Positions 1-7,877 of a stretch of 19,081 nt of DNA are shown here, piece after piece. This stretch comes from ZC4RG30 sp965652645. Lineage in GTDB: Bacteria; Pseudomonadota; Gammaproteobacteria; Steroidobacterales; Steroidobacteraceae. Under the pieces are notes generated by a model. It searched no databases. It worked only from the letters and a program-made list of their open reading frames with translations, and was not told the DNA's origin. Within the stretch, counting starts at the first letter, position 1; each line of letters begins with the position of its first letter. Where the stretch lies: assembly GCA_965652645.1 (NCBI GenBank), contig CBFGXE010000046.1, forward strand, positions 1 to 19,081. The letters run 5' to 3'. The position numbers and the translations under genes are program-made.

Positions 1-414
1 GCGCGTTCCGGTGAGCGCCGGTTCAGGCATTGCGGCCGCGGTGGCCGGGCTCCACAACTGCTTCCAGGTGGCATCGATGAGCAGCACGCCGGTCACGATG
101 ATCACTGGCAGCAACACGACACCAGCGATGCCGAGCACGCGATGTGCGGCACGCCGGCCGGTGGCCGCCAGCGCGGATTGCGCGAGCAGCAGCAGTAGCC
201 AGAGACCCATGGTGGCGGCATGCACGTGGAGCACCACCGGGAAGGGTGGTCGCTGCCCGGCCTGCACGGCGTCGATCTTCGCCAGCGAGGAGGGGATGAA
301 TCCCGCGAGCGTGAGCAGCACAAAAAGCGCGGCGGTCATGACGAACACCTGTCGGTCCGTGATGGCGCGGTGCAGGCGCGGCGCGGCCGCGAGGGTTTCC
401 GGGATGGCGTTCAT
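1..414 (-). CDS. Integral membrane protein, partial (C-terminus outside window)
   Basis: An open frame reads from an ATG at 414 leftward to the window edge with no stop, giving the first 138 residues. Three hydrophobic segments are visible: around residues 23-41, then one starting with the HVHAA motif and continuing into a Leu-rich stretch near 62-80, and one near 95-115. The pattern of a His-rich start to helix 2, a Trp-Leu-Leu run, and an RRAAHRVLG turn before helix 3 matches an uncharacterised family of small multi-helix membrane proteins found widely in Proteobacteria. The paired histidines could bind haem, but that is only inference. The gene diverges from the LysR gene that starts at 536 and may be its target. 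I know no function for the family. Confidence 0.75.
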   Translation of the reverse strand, partial: MNAIPETLAAAPRLHRAITDRQVFVMTAALFVLLTLAGFIPSSLAKIDAVQAGQRPPFPVVLHVHAATMGLWLLLLLAQSALAATGRRAAHRVLGIAGVVLLPVIIVTGVLLIDATWKQLWSPATAAAMPEPALTGTR

Positions 415-491
415 TGCCTTGGCCTCCAGTCGGGTTGCTTGTGGCGGCGGATTCTGTGGCCGGCGCCGATACGGAACAAAGACGCTGAATA

Positions 492-506
492 TCGTCAGAT
501 TGACGA
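492..506. promoter_or_regulatory. Inverted repeat in divergent gap, candidate LysR operator
   Basis: TCGTCA, a 3-nt spacer GAT, then TGACGA form a perfect 6-bp inverted repeat. It sits 29 nt before the LysR start codon and 77 nt upstream of the divergent membrane gene. LysR-type regulators commonly bind imperfect palindromes in such shared gaps. The arm spacing does not give the textbook T-N11-A, so assignment as the operator is inference. Confidence 0.4.
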
Positions 507-535
507 CAAAATGTCCTTGATCGAGAATCCCTCGC

Positions 536-1435
536 ATGCAGGGACTGCAGCCGCTGATCGCATTCGCCGACACCGCGCGCCATGGTGGCTTCGCGGCCGC
601 CGCGCGTGAAACCGGCGTTGCCCCTTCCACGCTAGCCAAGTCCGTCGCCCGGCTGGAACGTTCGCTGAGGGTCAAGCTCTTCCACCGCACCACGCGGCAG
701 GTGCGGCTTACGCCTGACGGCGAGCGACTGTTCCAGCGCTGTGAGCGGGTGCTGCTGGAGCTGGAGGAACTGCAGGCAGAAGCCTCCGGCGCGGCGGCGG
801 ATCCGGCCGGCGTGCTGCGCATCGACATGCCGGTGTACTACGGCCGCCACTTCGTGATGCCCGTGCTGGCGCGCCTGCAGGCCCGTTATCCCCAGCTCGT
901 TCTCGACCTGCGCCTGTCCGACAGTTTCACCGACCTGGTGCGCGATCGCATCGATCTTTCGGTACGCATTGCCCGCTTGTCAGACTCCACCCTGGTGGCG
1001 CGTCGCGTGGGTTGGCAGCACCTGGTGCTCTGCGCCAGCGCGGAATATCTCGCCCGGCGCGGCACGCTGCGCAGGCTCGAAGACCTGGAGAGCCACGATG
1101 CCATCGTGTTCCGCCTGCCCAACACGGGCCGCGACCGGCCCTGGCAGTTCCGCCAGCGTGGTTCCAGCGTCAACGTGCAGCCGCGGCCGAAGGCACGCAT
1201 CAGCGAGACCAATGGCCTGCTGGAGGCGCTGCTGCTGGGCATCGGAATCTGCCAGGTGCCTGACTACCTGGTGGAGGGTCCGATCGCATCGGGGCGCCTG
1301 GTCGAACTGCTTCCCTCGTTCAGGCCGCCGCCGCTGCCGATCAATATCGTGTACCCCTCCGGGCGGCTGTTGCCATCACGGGTGCGCGCCGCCATAGAGG
1401 CGCTTGGGACGCTTGGGGCGCGCCAGCGGCACTGA
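536..1435 (+). CDS. LysR family transcriptional regulator
   Basis: 299 residues, the usual length for the family. The N-terminal winged helix-turn-helix covers about residues 2-62: an FxxxxRHGGFAAAARETGVAPST helix pair is followed by the wing LKLFHRTTRQVRLTPDG-type signature. A short linker helix leads to a periplasmic-binding-protein-like effector domain from about 88 to 295, beginning GVLRIDMPVYYGRHFVMP, which resembles the CrgA-like subgroup. Effector and targets are unknown. The adjacent divergent membrane protein gene is the likeliest target by the usual LysR arrangement, and a perfect inverted repeat lies in the shared gap. The ATG at 536 is the only start that keeps the complete HTH; no strong Shine-Dalgarno is visible before it. 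Confidence 0.93.
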   Translation: MQGLQPLIAFADTARHGGFAAAARETGVAPSTLAKSVARLERSLRVKLFHRTTRQVRLTPDGERLFQRCERVLLELEELQAEASGAAADPAGVLRIDMPVYYGRHFVMPVLARLQARYPQLVLDLRLSDSFTDLVRDRIDLSVRIARLSDSTLVARRVGWQHLVLCASAEYLARRGTLRRLEDLESHDAIVFRLPNTGRDRPWQFRQRGSSVNVQPRPKARISETNGLLEALLLGIGICQVPDYLVEGPIASGRLVELLPSFRPPPLPINIVYPSGRLLPSRVRAAIEALGTLGARQRH

Positions 1436-1462
1436 ATGCCAGGTCGCGATGACCGGCGGATG

Positions 1463-3643
1463 TCACTCGGCTAGCGCCGGACCGGACAACAGGATCAGCT
1501 GGGTGCCGTCCACCAGTGCCAGTCCGTTGTCGCCCCAGGTCGCGATTCTCTTGTTGGCATGGCCGCCAGGCCTGTTTGGACCATCGTATACAGGCACGAT
1601 TGCCACCTGCTCCAGCGTGGCAAGGTCATGGACCAGCAGCAACTTGCCGTTGTCTTGCGACCACCAGACATAGAGGCGATTGCGGTCCTCGTCGGCCGCC
1701 ACTGCATAAGCGAGCGTGGTCCCGAGCCCCTCGACCTGGCCCACGACCTCGCCGGTGGCGGCATCCAGGACGGCACCGTTGTTCGTGAACATCCTTTCGC
1801 CGGCGCGGGCCGGCCTGGAGTAGAAGGTCTCGTACCCGGTCGGCGTGCTGCTGCTCTTGTTGATGCCGCCGGCGCCTGCTGTCAGCAGTTCGAAGTTGTT
1901 GACTGGCGGGAAGGACTGGCCATGCAACTGCGAATAGAACGTGTCCGGAGTGGGCCCTGGCACCAGCCAGCGTTCCTGCTCGAAGGTCTGGGAGGGCAGG
2001 GGCTGGACCGATTCCGGGCGCGCGGTGGCGTCGTCGAAGACGTATACGCCTGCATTGCTGCTGCGGGAATTCACTGCGACGACAAAAGACCGGGGCTGCG
2101 TGGCGAGCGTCTGCAGGTCGGTCACGGCATAAGGCGTCGACAAACCGGAGTCGCCCAGGAAGACCGAAAGATCCGGCGCGAGGGAAGGCAGCGCAAACCG
2201 GAGGACGAACGGCTGCGAGGAAGATCCGGCATACAGGTAGCTGCCATCGGGCGTGACCGCCAGGCGGTGCAGGTCCTGCGCGTCCAGCGCAGGTCCCGGT
2301 AGGGTTGTCGCAGTCACCGGATCCACCTCGACAAGCCGGTGCTCGTTGCTCCACGTGGTGGACACATACAGGAGCTGGTTTGCCTCGGACCAGACCACAT
2401 CCCTGGTGCCCGCGGCCGACACCGTCTGGCGTGTGAAATCCGTCCCCTCGGAAGCGAGCACAACGACTTCCACCCGCACTTCGTATTCACTGTCCGGCAC
2501 CGGGTTCACGCACGCGGGGTCGAAGCACGCCCGGAACTGCATGGTGTCGGTGAATACGCCGGAACCCAGCGTTGCGGGCGGCTTGAGGAATATCTCGTAC
2601 CTGCCGCGGTGGGAGTCCAGTTGCGAGCCGTGTGCCACCGAGGTTTCGACCACATGGGTGATCAGGCCGGTGGCGGATTCGGAGTGCCGGCCAAAGACGC
2701 CGTCATGGACGTCCTCAGACGGGTCCAGGGTCAGGGTGAGCTGCGGGGCGCGCGTCTCGGTGGTGACCAGCTGCGCACCAGTGATGGCAGTCTGGCTCCA
2801 ATCCACAGTGACCGTGGGGTTGGCGCTGCCCGTGACTTCATAGTCCACGTAGATCGTGGCCTGGCTGTCAGGAACGATCCAGTTGCATTGCGGGTCCGCG
2901 CAAAATTCAATCTGGAATTGATCCGGATGGGTGCCCGCGCCCAGCGTTGACGGGGGACGGATCGTGAGCTCGAGGTGCCCTTGCGACACATTCGGCCAGT
3001 CCGGCCAGGACGCTGCGGCGTTGAGCACCACCTTGCCGGTGGTCGTGGCGCGGTACCACAGTCCCCCGGCCGGTGGATTGGTAACCGAAACCTTCACTGA
3101 AGTGTCATTGAACGAAGCGCGCGACTGCAGGTTGTCACCGGTAACCGTTATGGCTTTGGTGCTGTAGGTCACGGAAGGGACGCCGGAACCGCCGGGTATG
3201 TCCTTCACCACGTACTTGACTCCCACCGACTTCGGGCTGCCGGCAATGTGGTTCTCGCAGGGAGACTCCATGCAGGCCCGCAACGTGATGGTGTCGTTGT
3301 AGGTCCCGGGACCCAGGGAGAGGGGAGTGCGGAAGTGGACGACCAGCGAAGCGGTCGCGTCCTGCGTGCTGAAGTTCGCCGACTCGATGCCGATGTTGGA
3401 ATAGGTTCCGGAGAGGTAGACCCCCTCGGGCGGGGCATCCTGGATGGTCAGTTCAATGGAGCGTGTCGCCGCGGAGTCCCACAGGCCCACTTCAGCGATC
3501 ATTTGCGACGCAGCGACGCCCAGGCGGGGAGAAGGGCCGGGCGGCGGCTTTGCATCGCCCCCGCCCCCGCCACAGGCCGGCAGCAGCACCGCAATCAATG
3601 CGAGCGCAAGGGTGCATCCGTAGCGGCGGCTGGGTTGGGTCAC
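1463..3643 (-). CDS. Lipoprotein with three Cys-pair repeats and C-terminal beta-propeller-like domain
   Basis: 726 residues from a GTG at 3643, preceded by AGGAA about 7 nt upstream. The frame stays open further upstream, but the signal peptide fixes the start: two Arg at 6-7, a hydrophobic stretch, and lipobox LPAC with the acylated Cys at 24, then a Gly run. Three repeats of about 115 residues follow (approximately 41-146, 157-271, 277-395). Each ends with a C-x4-C pair (C124/C129, C248/C253, C373/C378) in the context LGxGxxxDxxxFxxC. They resemble bacterial beta-sandwich repeats of the BACON/Ig type, but I cannot name the family. Residues 410-726 have WSEANQLLYVST and VTPDGSYLYAG-like blades of a YVTN/WD-type propeller. 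Probably an outer-membrane-anchored surface or periplasmic binding protein. It ends 27 nt from the convergent LysR gene. Confidence 0.85.
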   Translation of the reverse strand: MTQPSRRYGCTLALALIAVLLPACGGGGGDAKPPPGPSPRLGVAASQMIAEVGLWDSAATRSIELTIQDAPPEGVYLSGTYSNIGIESANFSTQDATASLVVHFRTPLSLGPGTYNDTITLRACMESPCENHIAGSPKSVGVKYVVKDIPGGSGVPSVTYSTKAITVTGDNLQSRASFNDTSVKVSVTNPPAGGLWYRATTTGKVVLNAAASWPDWPNVSQGHLELTIRPPSTLGAGTHPDQFQIEFCADPQCNWIVPDSQATIYVDYEVTGSANPTVTVDWSQTAITGAQLVTTETRAPQLTLTLDPSEDVHDGVFGRHSESATGLITHVVETSVAHGSQLDSHRGRYEIFLKPPATLGSGVFTDTMQFRACFDPACVNPVPDSEYEVRVEVVVLASEGTDFTRQTVSAAGTRDVVWSEANQLLYVSTTWSNEHRLVEVDPVTATTLPGPALDAQDLHRLAVTPDGSYLYAGSSSQPFVLRFALPSLAPDLSVFLGDSGLSTPYAVTDLQTLATQPRSFVVAVNSRSSNAGVYVFDDATARPESVQPLPSQTFEQERWLVPGPTPDTFYSQLHGQSFPPVNNFELLTAGAGGINKSSSTPTGYETFYSRPARAGERMFTNNGAVLDAATGEVVGQVEGLGTTLAYAVAADEDRNRLYVWWSQDNGKLLLVHDLATLEQVAIVPVYDGPNRPGGHANKRIATWGDNGLALVDGTQLILLSGPALAE

Positions 3644-3989
3644 GGCAGTTTCCTGGGTGGCCGACAGGGGAGTTGGAAGCGACGGGGACAGGTGGTAGTT
3701 GTAGGTCGAGCCCCGTGCAAGGCCGAAACTACCTGCCCGGGGATGGCCTGTCCAATTTCGCGGCATTGTCAAATCAACGGCATGCCGGCCCCGGCGTCCC
3801 CCCTGCCACTCTGGAATGGTGCTACCTGGGGAGCCATGGGCAATGGCTCCCCCGACCCAGCCTTCATGGCTCTCCGCCAGCCCGTTCCTGCTCCCTCGGA
3901 GCGATGAGAGGGCGGTTCGCAATCCAGAAAATGCCTTCCATCGGGTCACGGCACGGCCGGGACCATCAAGGAAGTACTGGAGAAGAATC
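3644..3989. other. 346-nt divergent gap without a gene
   Basis: This gap separates the minus-strand lipoprotein from the plus-strand cytochrome, so it should hold both promoters. On the minus strand a perfect TTGACA lies at 3772-3767, but no good -10 box stands 16-18 nt from it. On the plus strand I found no convincing promoter pair. A strong hairpin occupies 3828-3852. No RNA gene or conserved small ORF could be supported. Confidence 0.5.
3828..3852. repeat. Perfect 10-bp hairpin in divergent gap
   Basis: GGGGAGCCAT, loop GGGCA, then ATGGCTCCCC: ten perfect base pairs around a 5-nt loop. Neither strand has a T-run after the stem, so it is not a canonical intrinsic terminator. It stands 137 nt before the cytochrome start and could be a protein-binding palindrome, a leader RNA structure, or a U-less terminator. 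Confidence 0.6.
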
Positions 3990-4553
3990 ATGATGAGTCG
4001 GACTGCATTTGGCCTGGCCGCCACCGTGGCCACCCTTTCCCTGCAACTGGTCGTCCTCACGGTTTCCCTGCCGCGGCCGGCGGTCGCAAAAGACCTGGCG
4101 CCACCCCCCGCCAAGGTCGCGCCCGCCGGCCGCGCGGATCCGCTGGTCGAACGCGGCCGCTACGTGGCCATGCTTGGTGGCTGCCACGACTGCCACACCG
4201 ATGGTTATACGGAGGCGGCCGGCGACGTGCCGCAGGACCGCTGGCTCACCGGCAGGACCGTCGGGTTCAAGGGGCCCTGGGGCGTGTCCTATCCCACCAA
4301 CCTGCGCCTCACGGTGCAGGACATGAGCGAGGAGCAGTGGATGGACATCGCGCGTGCGCCGCGCCTGCCGCCCATGCCATGGTTCAACCTGCGCGACATG
4401 GCCGACGATGACCTGCGCGCGCTGTACCGCTTCCTGCGCTCCATGGGTCCGGCAGGCGAGCGCGCACCGCGGCCGGTGGGTCCGGGTGCGGTGGTGGGCA
4501 CACCCTTCATCGACTTCGTTCCGCAGACGCAGCCGGTGACAGCGGCCCGCTGA
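3990..4553 (+). CDS. Exported mono-haem cytochrome c
   Basis: 187 residues from ATG 3990, with GGAG at 3979-3982 as ribosome binding site; a second ATG follows immediately. A Sec signal peptide runs over residues 1-33 and ends AVA before Lys. The haem site is CHDCH (C65, C68, His69) in the context GRYVAMLGGCHDCHTDG. The probable sixth ligand is the Met in the PPMPWF motif. The GFKGPWGVSYPTNLR and MSEEQWMDIAR blocks, and the C-terminal PxTPxIxFxPQ-like end, match periplasmic c-type cytochromes often found beside alcohol, aldehyde or sorbosone-type dehydrogenases. Here no partner dehydrogenase is adjacent, so its electron donor is unknown. A strong hairpin follows the stop codon. Confidence 0.9.
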   Translation: MMSRTAFGLAATVATLSLQLVVLTVSLPRPAVAKDLAPPPAKVAPAGRADPLVERGRYVAMLGGCHDCHTDGYTEAAGDVPQDRWLTGRTVGFKGPWGVSYPTNLRLTVQDMSEEQWMDIARAPRLPPMPWFNLRDMADDDLRALYRFLRSMGPAGERAPRPVGPGAVVGTPFIDFVPQTQPVTAAR

Positions 4554-4604
4554 CCAGCACTCGACAACAGGGATGTGACACCAACCAGAGGTGCAACCAC
4601 CGCC

Positions 4605-4634
4605 AGCCCCCGCGATGACAGCCTCGCGGGGGCT
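4605..4634 (+). terminator. Strong hairpin between cytochrome and LuxR-type regulator, terminator-like
   Basis: AGCCCCCGCGA, an 8-nt loop (4616-4623), then TCGCGGGGGCT give eleven perfect GC-rich base pairs. It lies 52 nt after the cytochrome stop and 17 nt before the GTG of the next gene. There is no T-run on the 3' side, so intrinsic termination is uncertain. It could instead insulate or attenuate the downstream gene. Confidence 0.55.
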
Positions 4635-4651
4635 CCGGCATACTTGATCGG

Positions 4652-7315
4652 GTGGAAAGTGCGATTCCGCTCACCAAGTTCCGGGTTCCGAAACTGCGTT
4701 GGGATACCGTGCCGCGTGCCGCATTGCTGGCGCGGCTGGTGCATTCGGTCGAAGCCAATCCCTTGACCATCGTCCGTGCGCCCGGCGGCTCGGGCAAGAC
4801 AGTGCTGCTGTCGCAGCTCGCCGCGGGCATCGGCGGCACGCGCCGTGTGTTGTGGGTGGCACTCGACGGCGACGACAACGATGCCAACCGCTTTTTCGCC
4901 GCGCTTTGCCGGGCGGTGGCGCCGTTGGGTCTCACCTGGGAGGTTGACCCGGCCGCACTGGCTGCCACTGCCGGTGCCAGCAGGGCCCAGCTGCGCGCGG
5001 CGCTGGCCGCCTTCGTGAACGCCCTGTGCACCACCGAGGCCGAACGTGTGGTGATGGTGCTGGACGACCTGCACCGCCTCGATCATCCCGAAGTCTTCAC
5101 CCTGCTCGAAGCGCTGCTCGAGCGCCTGCCCGAGCACGTGGCCGTGGTCATCGGCACGCGGGTGGAGCCGCCGCTGTCGCTGGCCCGCTGGCGTGCGCAT
5201 GGCGAGCTGCTGGAACTGGGTCCGGCCGACCTGCGTTTCGGCGAGGAGGATGCGCGTGCACTGGCCGGACGCAAGCTCAATGCCGATGCCGATCCGGCGC
5301 TGGTGCAGAAGGCACTGGAGCGCAGTGATGGCTGGGCCGTGGGCCTGTCGATGCTGCTGCAGGCGGCGAAGGGCGAGGGCAGCCATGCCGCGGCGCTGGA
5401 GCGCAGCGGCAGCCACGTGCTGCTGTTCGACTACCTGGCTGAAGAGGTGCTGGAAGAGCTTCCCGGCCGCTTGCGCGAATTCCTGCTGGCCTGTTCCATC
5501 CTGGACGAGCTGAACCCGGCCCTCTGCGCCGCGGTCAGCGGCCAGGACGATGCCGAGGGGCAGTTGCGCGAGCTCTATCGCCGGAACCTCTTCGTCACGC
5601 CCATCGACGAGCTGGTGCCGGTGCTGCGGTTCCACGACCTGTTCCGCGATTTCCTGCAGGCTTCCGCGAGGCGCCGCTTCACCACCGAAGAGCTTGCGGG
5701 GCTGCATGTGCGAGCGGCCAACGCCGAGGGCGCGCCGGCACGTGCGGTGGCGCACCTGATCGAGGCGCGTGCCTGGAAGGAGGCGCTGTCGCGCATCGCC
5801 ACCATCGGCGAGGGCCTGCTGGCCGAAGGGGCTATCGGCGCGGTGGAGCGCTGGTTCGAGCAGATCCCCGAGGCGCTGCGCAGGGAAGATCCCCACGTGG
5901 CGTACCTCAACGGCACCTGCGGCTGGCTGCGCTGGGACTGGGTGCGCGCCAAGCTGCACCTGCCGCCGGCCATCATCGGACTCGCCCAGCCACAGGAACT
6001 GCCGCGCCGCGTGCGTGCGCTGTTCCAGCTGGTCGATGCGCTCAATTCCGCGGGTGAACTGGAGGAGGCGCAGCGGCGCCTGGATGAAGTCTCCCGCCTG
6101 CCCCTGGATGACCTGGGCCATGCCCAGCTCGCCCTGCAGCGCGCCTGGTGCCTGGCGCCCCGCGGCGAGAACGCGCGGCTGGTGGCGCACATGCAGGAGT
6201 TCGTGGATTACGCCGCGCGCGATCCGGAACGCATCTGCCCAGTCACCGCCGGACTGATCCACTGCCTGCTGGTGGGCAACCCTGGCGTGGCCGAAACCTT
6301 CGAACGCTTCGTGGCGCTGGCAGAGCAGGTGCGCAAACCCGTGGCGCGTCCATGGCACCTCCCGCTGCACGCGGTGGACGGCTGGGCGCGCGTCTGGCGC
6401 GGCGATCGCACCGGCGCCGAGGCCGCCATGGCGCGCGCGGCCTCGATCTATCGCCAGTTCCGCGGCATCCGCCTGATGAGCGAGCGATTCGCCCAGTTCC
6501 GCACGCTGCTGGGCGGCGTGTCCGGCGACCTGGCGAGCATGGACCAGGTGGCGCGCGAGATGATCATGGGGCTGCAATCCCCCGAGCTTTCCGCCCATCG
6601 GCCGGTGTGGGAGCGGGCGTATCGCCATGCGCATGCGCGCATGCACTGGATCCACGGCAGCATCGCTACCTGGCAGGCGCTCAGCCAGCCGCTGCTTGCC
6701 CCGCGCTCGCGCGTGGAGTGGCCATTCATCGACGTGGCGGCGCAGGTGGTGCGCGGCCAGCACCTGCTGGTGGCGCGCGACTGGCGTGGCGCGGCCGGGG
6801 TGCTGGAAGCCATCCTCGACGACTACGCCGAGCTGCGCCTGCCGATGATCTATTCGGACCCGCGCATCTCGCTGGCCTTTGCCCGGCTGCGCAGCGGAGA
6901 TGCGGCGGCGGCCTGGCGCACCTTCGAGCCGGTGTTCATCGAGGCCACCGACCACCAGGGCGTGGGCCTGCTGCTGATGGATTCGCGCAGCAACGTGGCC
7001 GAATTGCTCGACGCCGCACCGGCGCCCGCGCGCAGTTCGGCGGCGATGCAGTCGCTGCGCGCATTGCTGCAGCAGTGGAGTCCGCGCGAGAAAGTTGCTC
7101 CGGCCAGCGATCCGGCCGAGGCTGCCCAGCTCAGCGATCGCGAGCGCGAGGTGCTCGAGCTGGTGGCCTCCGGTGCCAGCAACAAACATATTGCACGCGC
7201 GCTCGACCTCAGCCTGCATACGGTAAAACGCCACGTCTGCAACATCCTGGACAAGCTGGACTGCGACTCCCGCGGCCAGGCGGCGGACTGGTTCCGCAAG
7301 GCCATGCGCGCCTGA
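4652..7315 (+). CDS. MalT-like large ATP-binding LuxR family transcriptional regulator (LAL)
   Basis: 887 residues, typical LAL length. The opening IPLTKFRVPKLRWDTVPRAALL is the usual MalT-type N-terminus and supports the GTG start at 4652, although the ribosome binding site is weak. A STAND-type NTPase follows, with Walker A APGGSGKT at 43-50 and Walker B VVMVLDDLH at 133-141, plus a TRVEPP arginine motif. The long middle (about 330-800) is Ala/Leu-rich helical repeat sequence of the TPR-like sensor type. The C-terminal LuxR helix-turn-helix occupies about 827-887 (LSDREREVLELVASGASNKHIA, then TVKRH). Family knowledge: an inducer and ATP drive oligomerisation and promoter activation. The inducer here is unknown. 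The NTF2-like gene 52 nt downstream may be co-transcribed. Confidence 0.93.
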   Translation: MESAIPLTKFRVPKLRWDTVPRAALLARLVHSVEANPLTIVRAPGGSGKTVLLSQLAAGIGGTRRVLWVALDGDDNDANRFFAALCRAVAPLGLTWEVDPAALAATAGASRAQLRAALAAFVNALCTTEAERVVMVLDDLHRLDHPEVFTLLEALLERLPEHVAVVIGTRVEPPLSLARWRAHGELLELGPADLRFGEEDARALAGRKLNADADPALVQKALERSDGWAVGLSMLLQAAKGEGSHAAALERSGSHVLLFDYLAEEVLEELPGRLREFLLACSILDELNPALCAAVSGQDDAEGQLRELYRRNLFVTPIDELVPVLRFHDLFRDFLQASARRRFTTEELAGLHVRAANAEGAPARAVAHLIEARAWKEALSRIATIGEGLLAEGAIGAVERWFEQIPEALRREDPHVAYLNGTCGWLRWDWVRAKLHLPPAIIGLAQPQELPRRVRALFQLVDALNSAGELEEAQRRLDEVSRLPLDDLGHAQLALQRAWCLAPRGENARLVAHMQEFVDYAARDPERICPVTAGLIHCLLVGNPGVAETFERFVALAEQVRKPVARPWHLPLHAVDGWARVWRGDRTGAEAAMARAASIYRQFRGIRLMSERFAQFRTLLGGVSGDLASMDQVAREMIMGLQSPELSAHRPVWERAYRHAHARMHWIHGSIATWQALSQPLLAPRSRVEWPFIDVAAQVVRGQHLLVARDWRGAAGVLEAILDDYAELRLPMIYSDPRISLAFARLRSGDAAAAWRTFEPVFIEATDHQGVGLLLMDSRSNVAELLDAAPAPARSSAAMQSLRALLQQWSPREKVAPASDPAEAAQLSDREREVLELVASGASNKHIARALDLSLHTVKRHVCNILDKLDCDSRGQAADWFRKAMRA

Positions 7316-7367
7316 TGGCTCTTTGGATGCATGACCGGCTTGCAGGGGCCACCGGATACTGGCCGGC

Positions 7368-7766
7368 ATGCAGCACTCCGACCGCAAGCCGCTTCCCGCC
7401 AGCCTCGACTTTCCGCTCGCGCTGATCGAGGGTTTCCGCGCCAGCTACACACCGGACGTCGTCTGGACGGCGCCCCGCCGCGGCGTGTGCTGGAACGGCC
7501 GCGACGAAGTGGTGGCCAACCTGCTGCGCGAGGCGGCGGCCATGCAGTCCCTGGCCTTCACGCGCGTGCGCCGCAGCACCAGCGACGACAAGGTCATCGA
7601 TGAATTCGTCGCCCGCTTCCGTTATGCCGGGGAGGGCATCGACAAGATGCAGCTGCCGGCCGGGGCGATGGTGGAACTTGAGCGCGTGCGCATCCTCACG
7701 CTCGACGGCAACCTGGTGGCCAGGGAGTCGGCAATCGAAACCTGGACGGTGCTGGGCACGGGCTGA
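7368..7766 (+). CDS. SnoaL/NTF2-like fold protein
   Basis: 132 residues starting at ATG 7368. The order is an N-terminal helix (PLALIEGFRASYTPDVVW), an RDEVVANLLREAAAM helix, and then antiparallel strands ending LDGNLVARESAIETWTVLG. This is the cone-shaped alpha+beta layout of NTF2/SnoaL-like proteins, which include ester-cyclase, isomerase-like and non-catalytic members. I see no diagnostic catalytic His/Asp pair, so the ligand or reaction is unassigned. It follows the LuxR-type regulator by 52 nt on the same strand with no hairpin between, so co-transcription is plausible. The ribosome binding site is weak (CTGGCCGGC before the ATG). Confidence 0.72.
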   Translation: MQHSDRKPLPASLDFPLALIEGFRASYTPDVVWTAPRRGVCWNGRDEVVANLLREAAAMQSLAFTRVRRSTSDDKVIDEFVARFRYAGEGIDKMQLPAGAMVELERVRILTLDGNLVARESAIETWTVLGTG

Positions 7767-7796
7767 CGCAATCGCACTGTCGGGGGCAAGCCTTCA

Positions 7797-7825
7797 TTGA
7801 CTGTCTTTGGGCCTGCGTTTAGGCT
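7797..7825 (+). promoter_or_regulatory. Candidate sigma-70 promoter for the 7878 gene
   Basis: TTGACT (7797-7802), a 17-nt spacer, and TAGGCT (7820-7825) match the -35/-10 layout, with five of six and three to four of six consensus positions respectively. Transcription would start near 7832, leaving a leader of about 46 nt before the gene at 7878. This makes that gene a separate unit from the NTF2-like gene. Confidence 0.5.
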
Positions 7826-7877
7826 GGTTCTGTAAGCGTCCGGTCCTTCGAACAAAGCATGGAATGCGGGGGTTGTG

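Noticed and set aside
11..520. 169-codon plus frame at the left edge
   Set aside because: It is antisense to a convincing membrane protein with ordered hydrophobic helices and has no recognisable domain.
3644..4114. Upstream extension of the lipoprotein reading frame to 4114
   Set aside because: The lipoprotein signal peptide starts at GTG 3643 with a good ribosome binding site; the extension overlaps the cytochrome gene antisense and has no recognisable protein sequence.
6631..6644. 14-bp self-complementary alternating purine-pyrimidine stretch
   Set aside because: It lies inside the regulator coding sequence and is explained by codons for His-Ala-Arg-Met-His; nothing suggests a separate function.
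4289..7387. Open minus frame of about 1030 codons antisense to the LuxR-type regulator
   Set aside because: Its translation is rich in His, Gln, Arg and Ala with no domain, as expected for the antisense of GC-rich coding DNA with G/C at third positions. The plus strand has a clear full-length regulator.
6148..7425. 425-codon plus frame inside the regulator
   Set aside because: Out-of-frame Arg/Ala/Gly-rich shadow of the regulator gene, without a ribosome binding site or domain.
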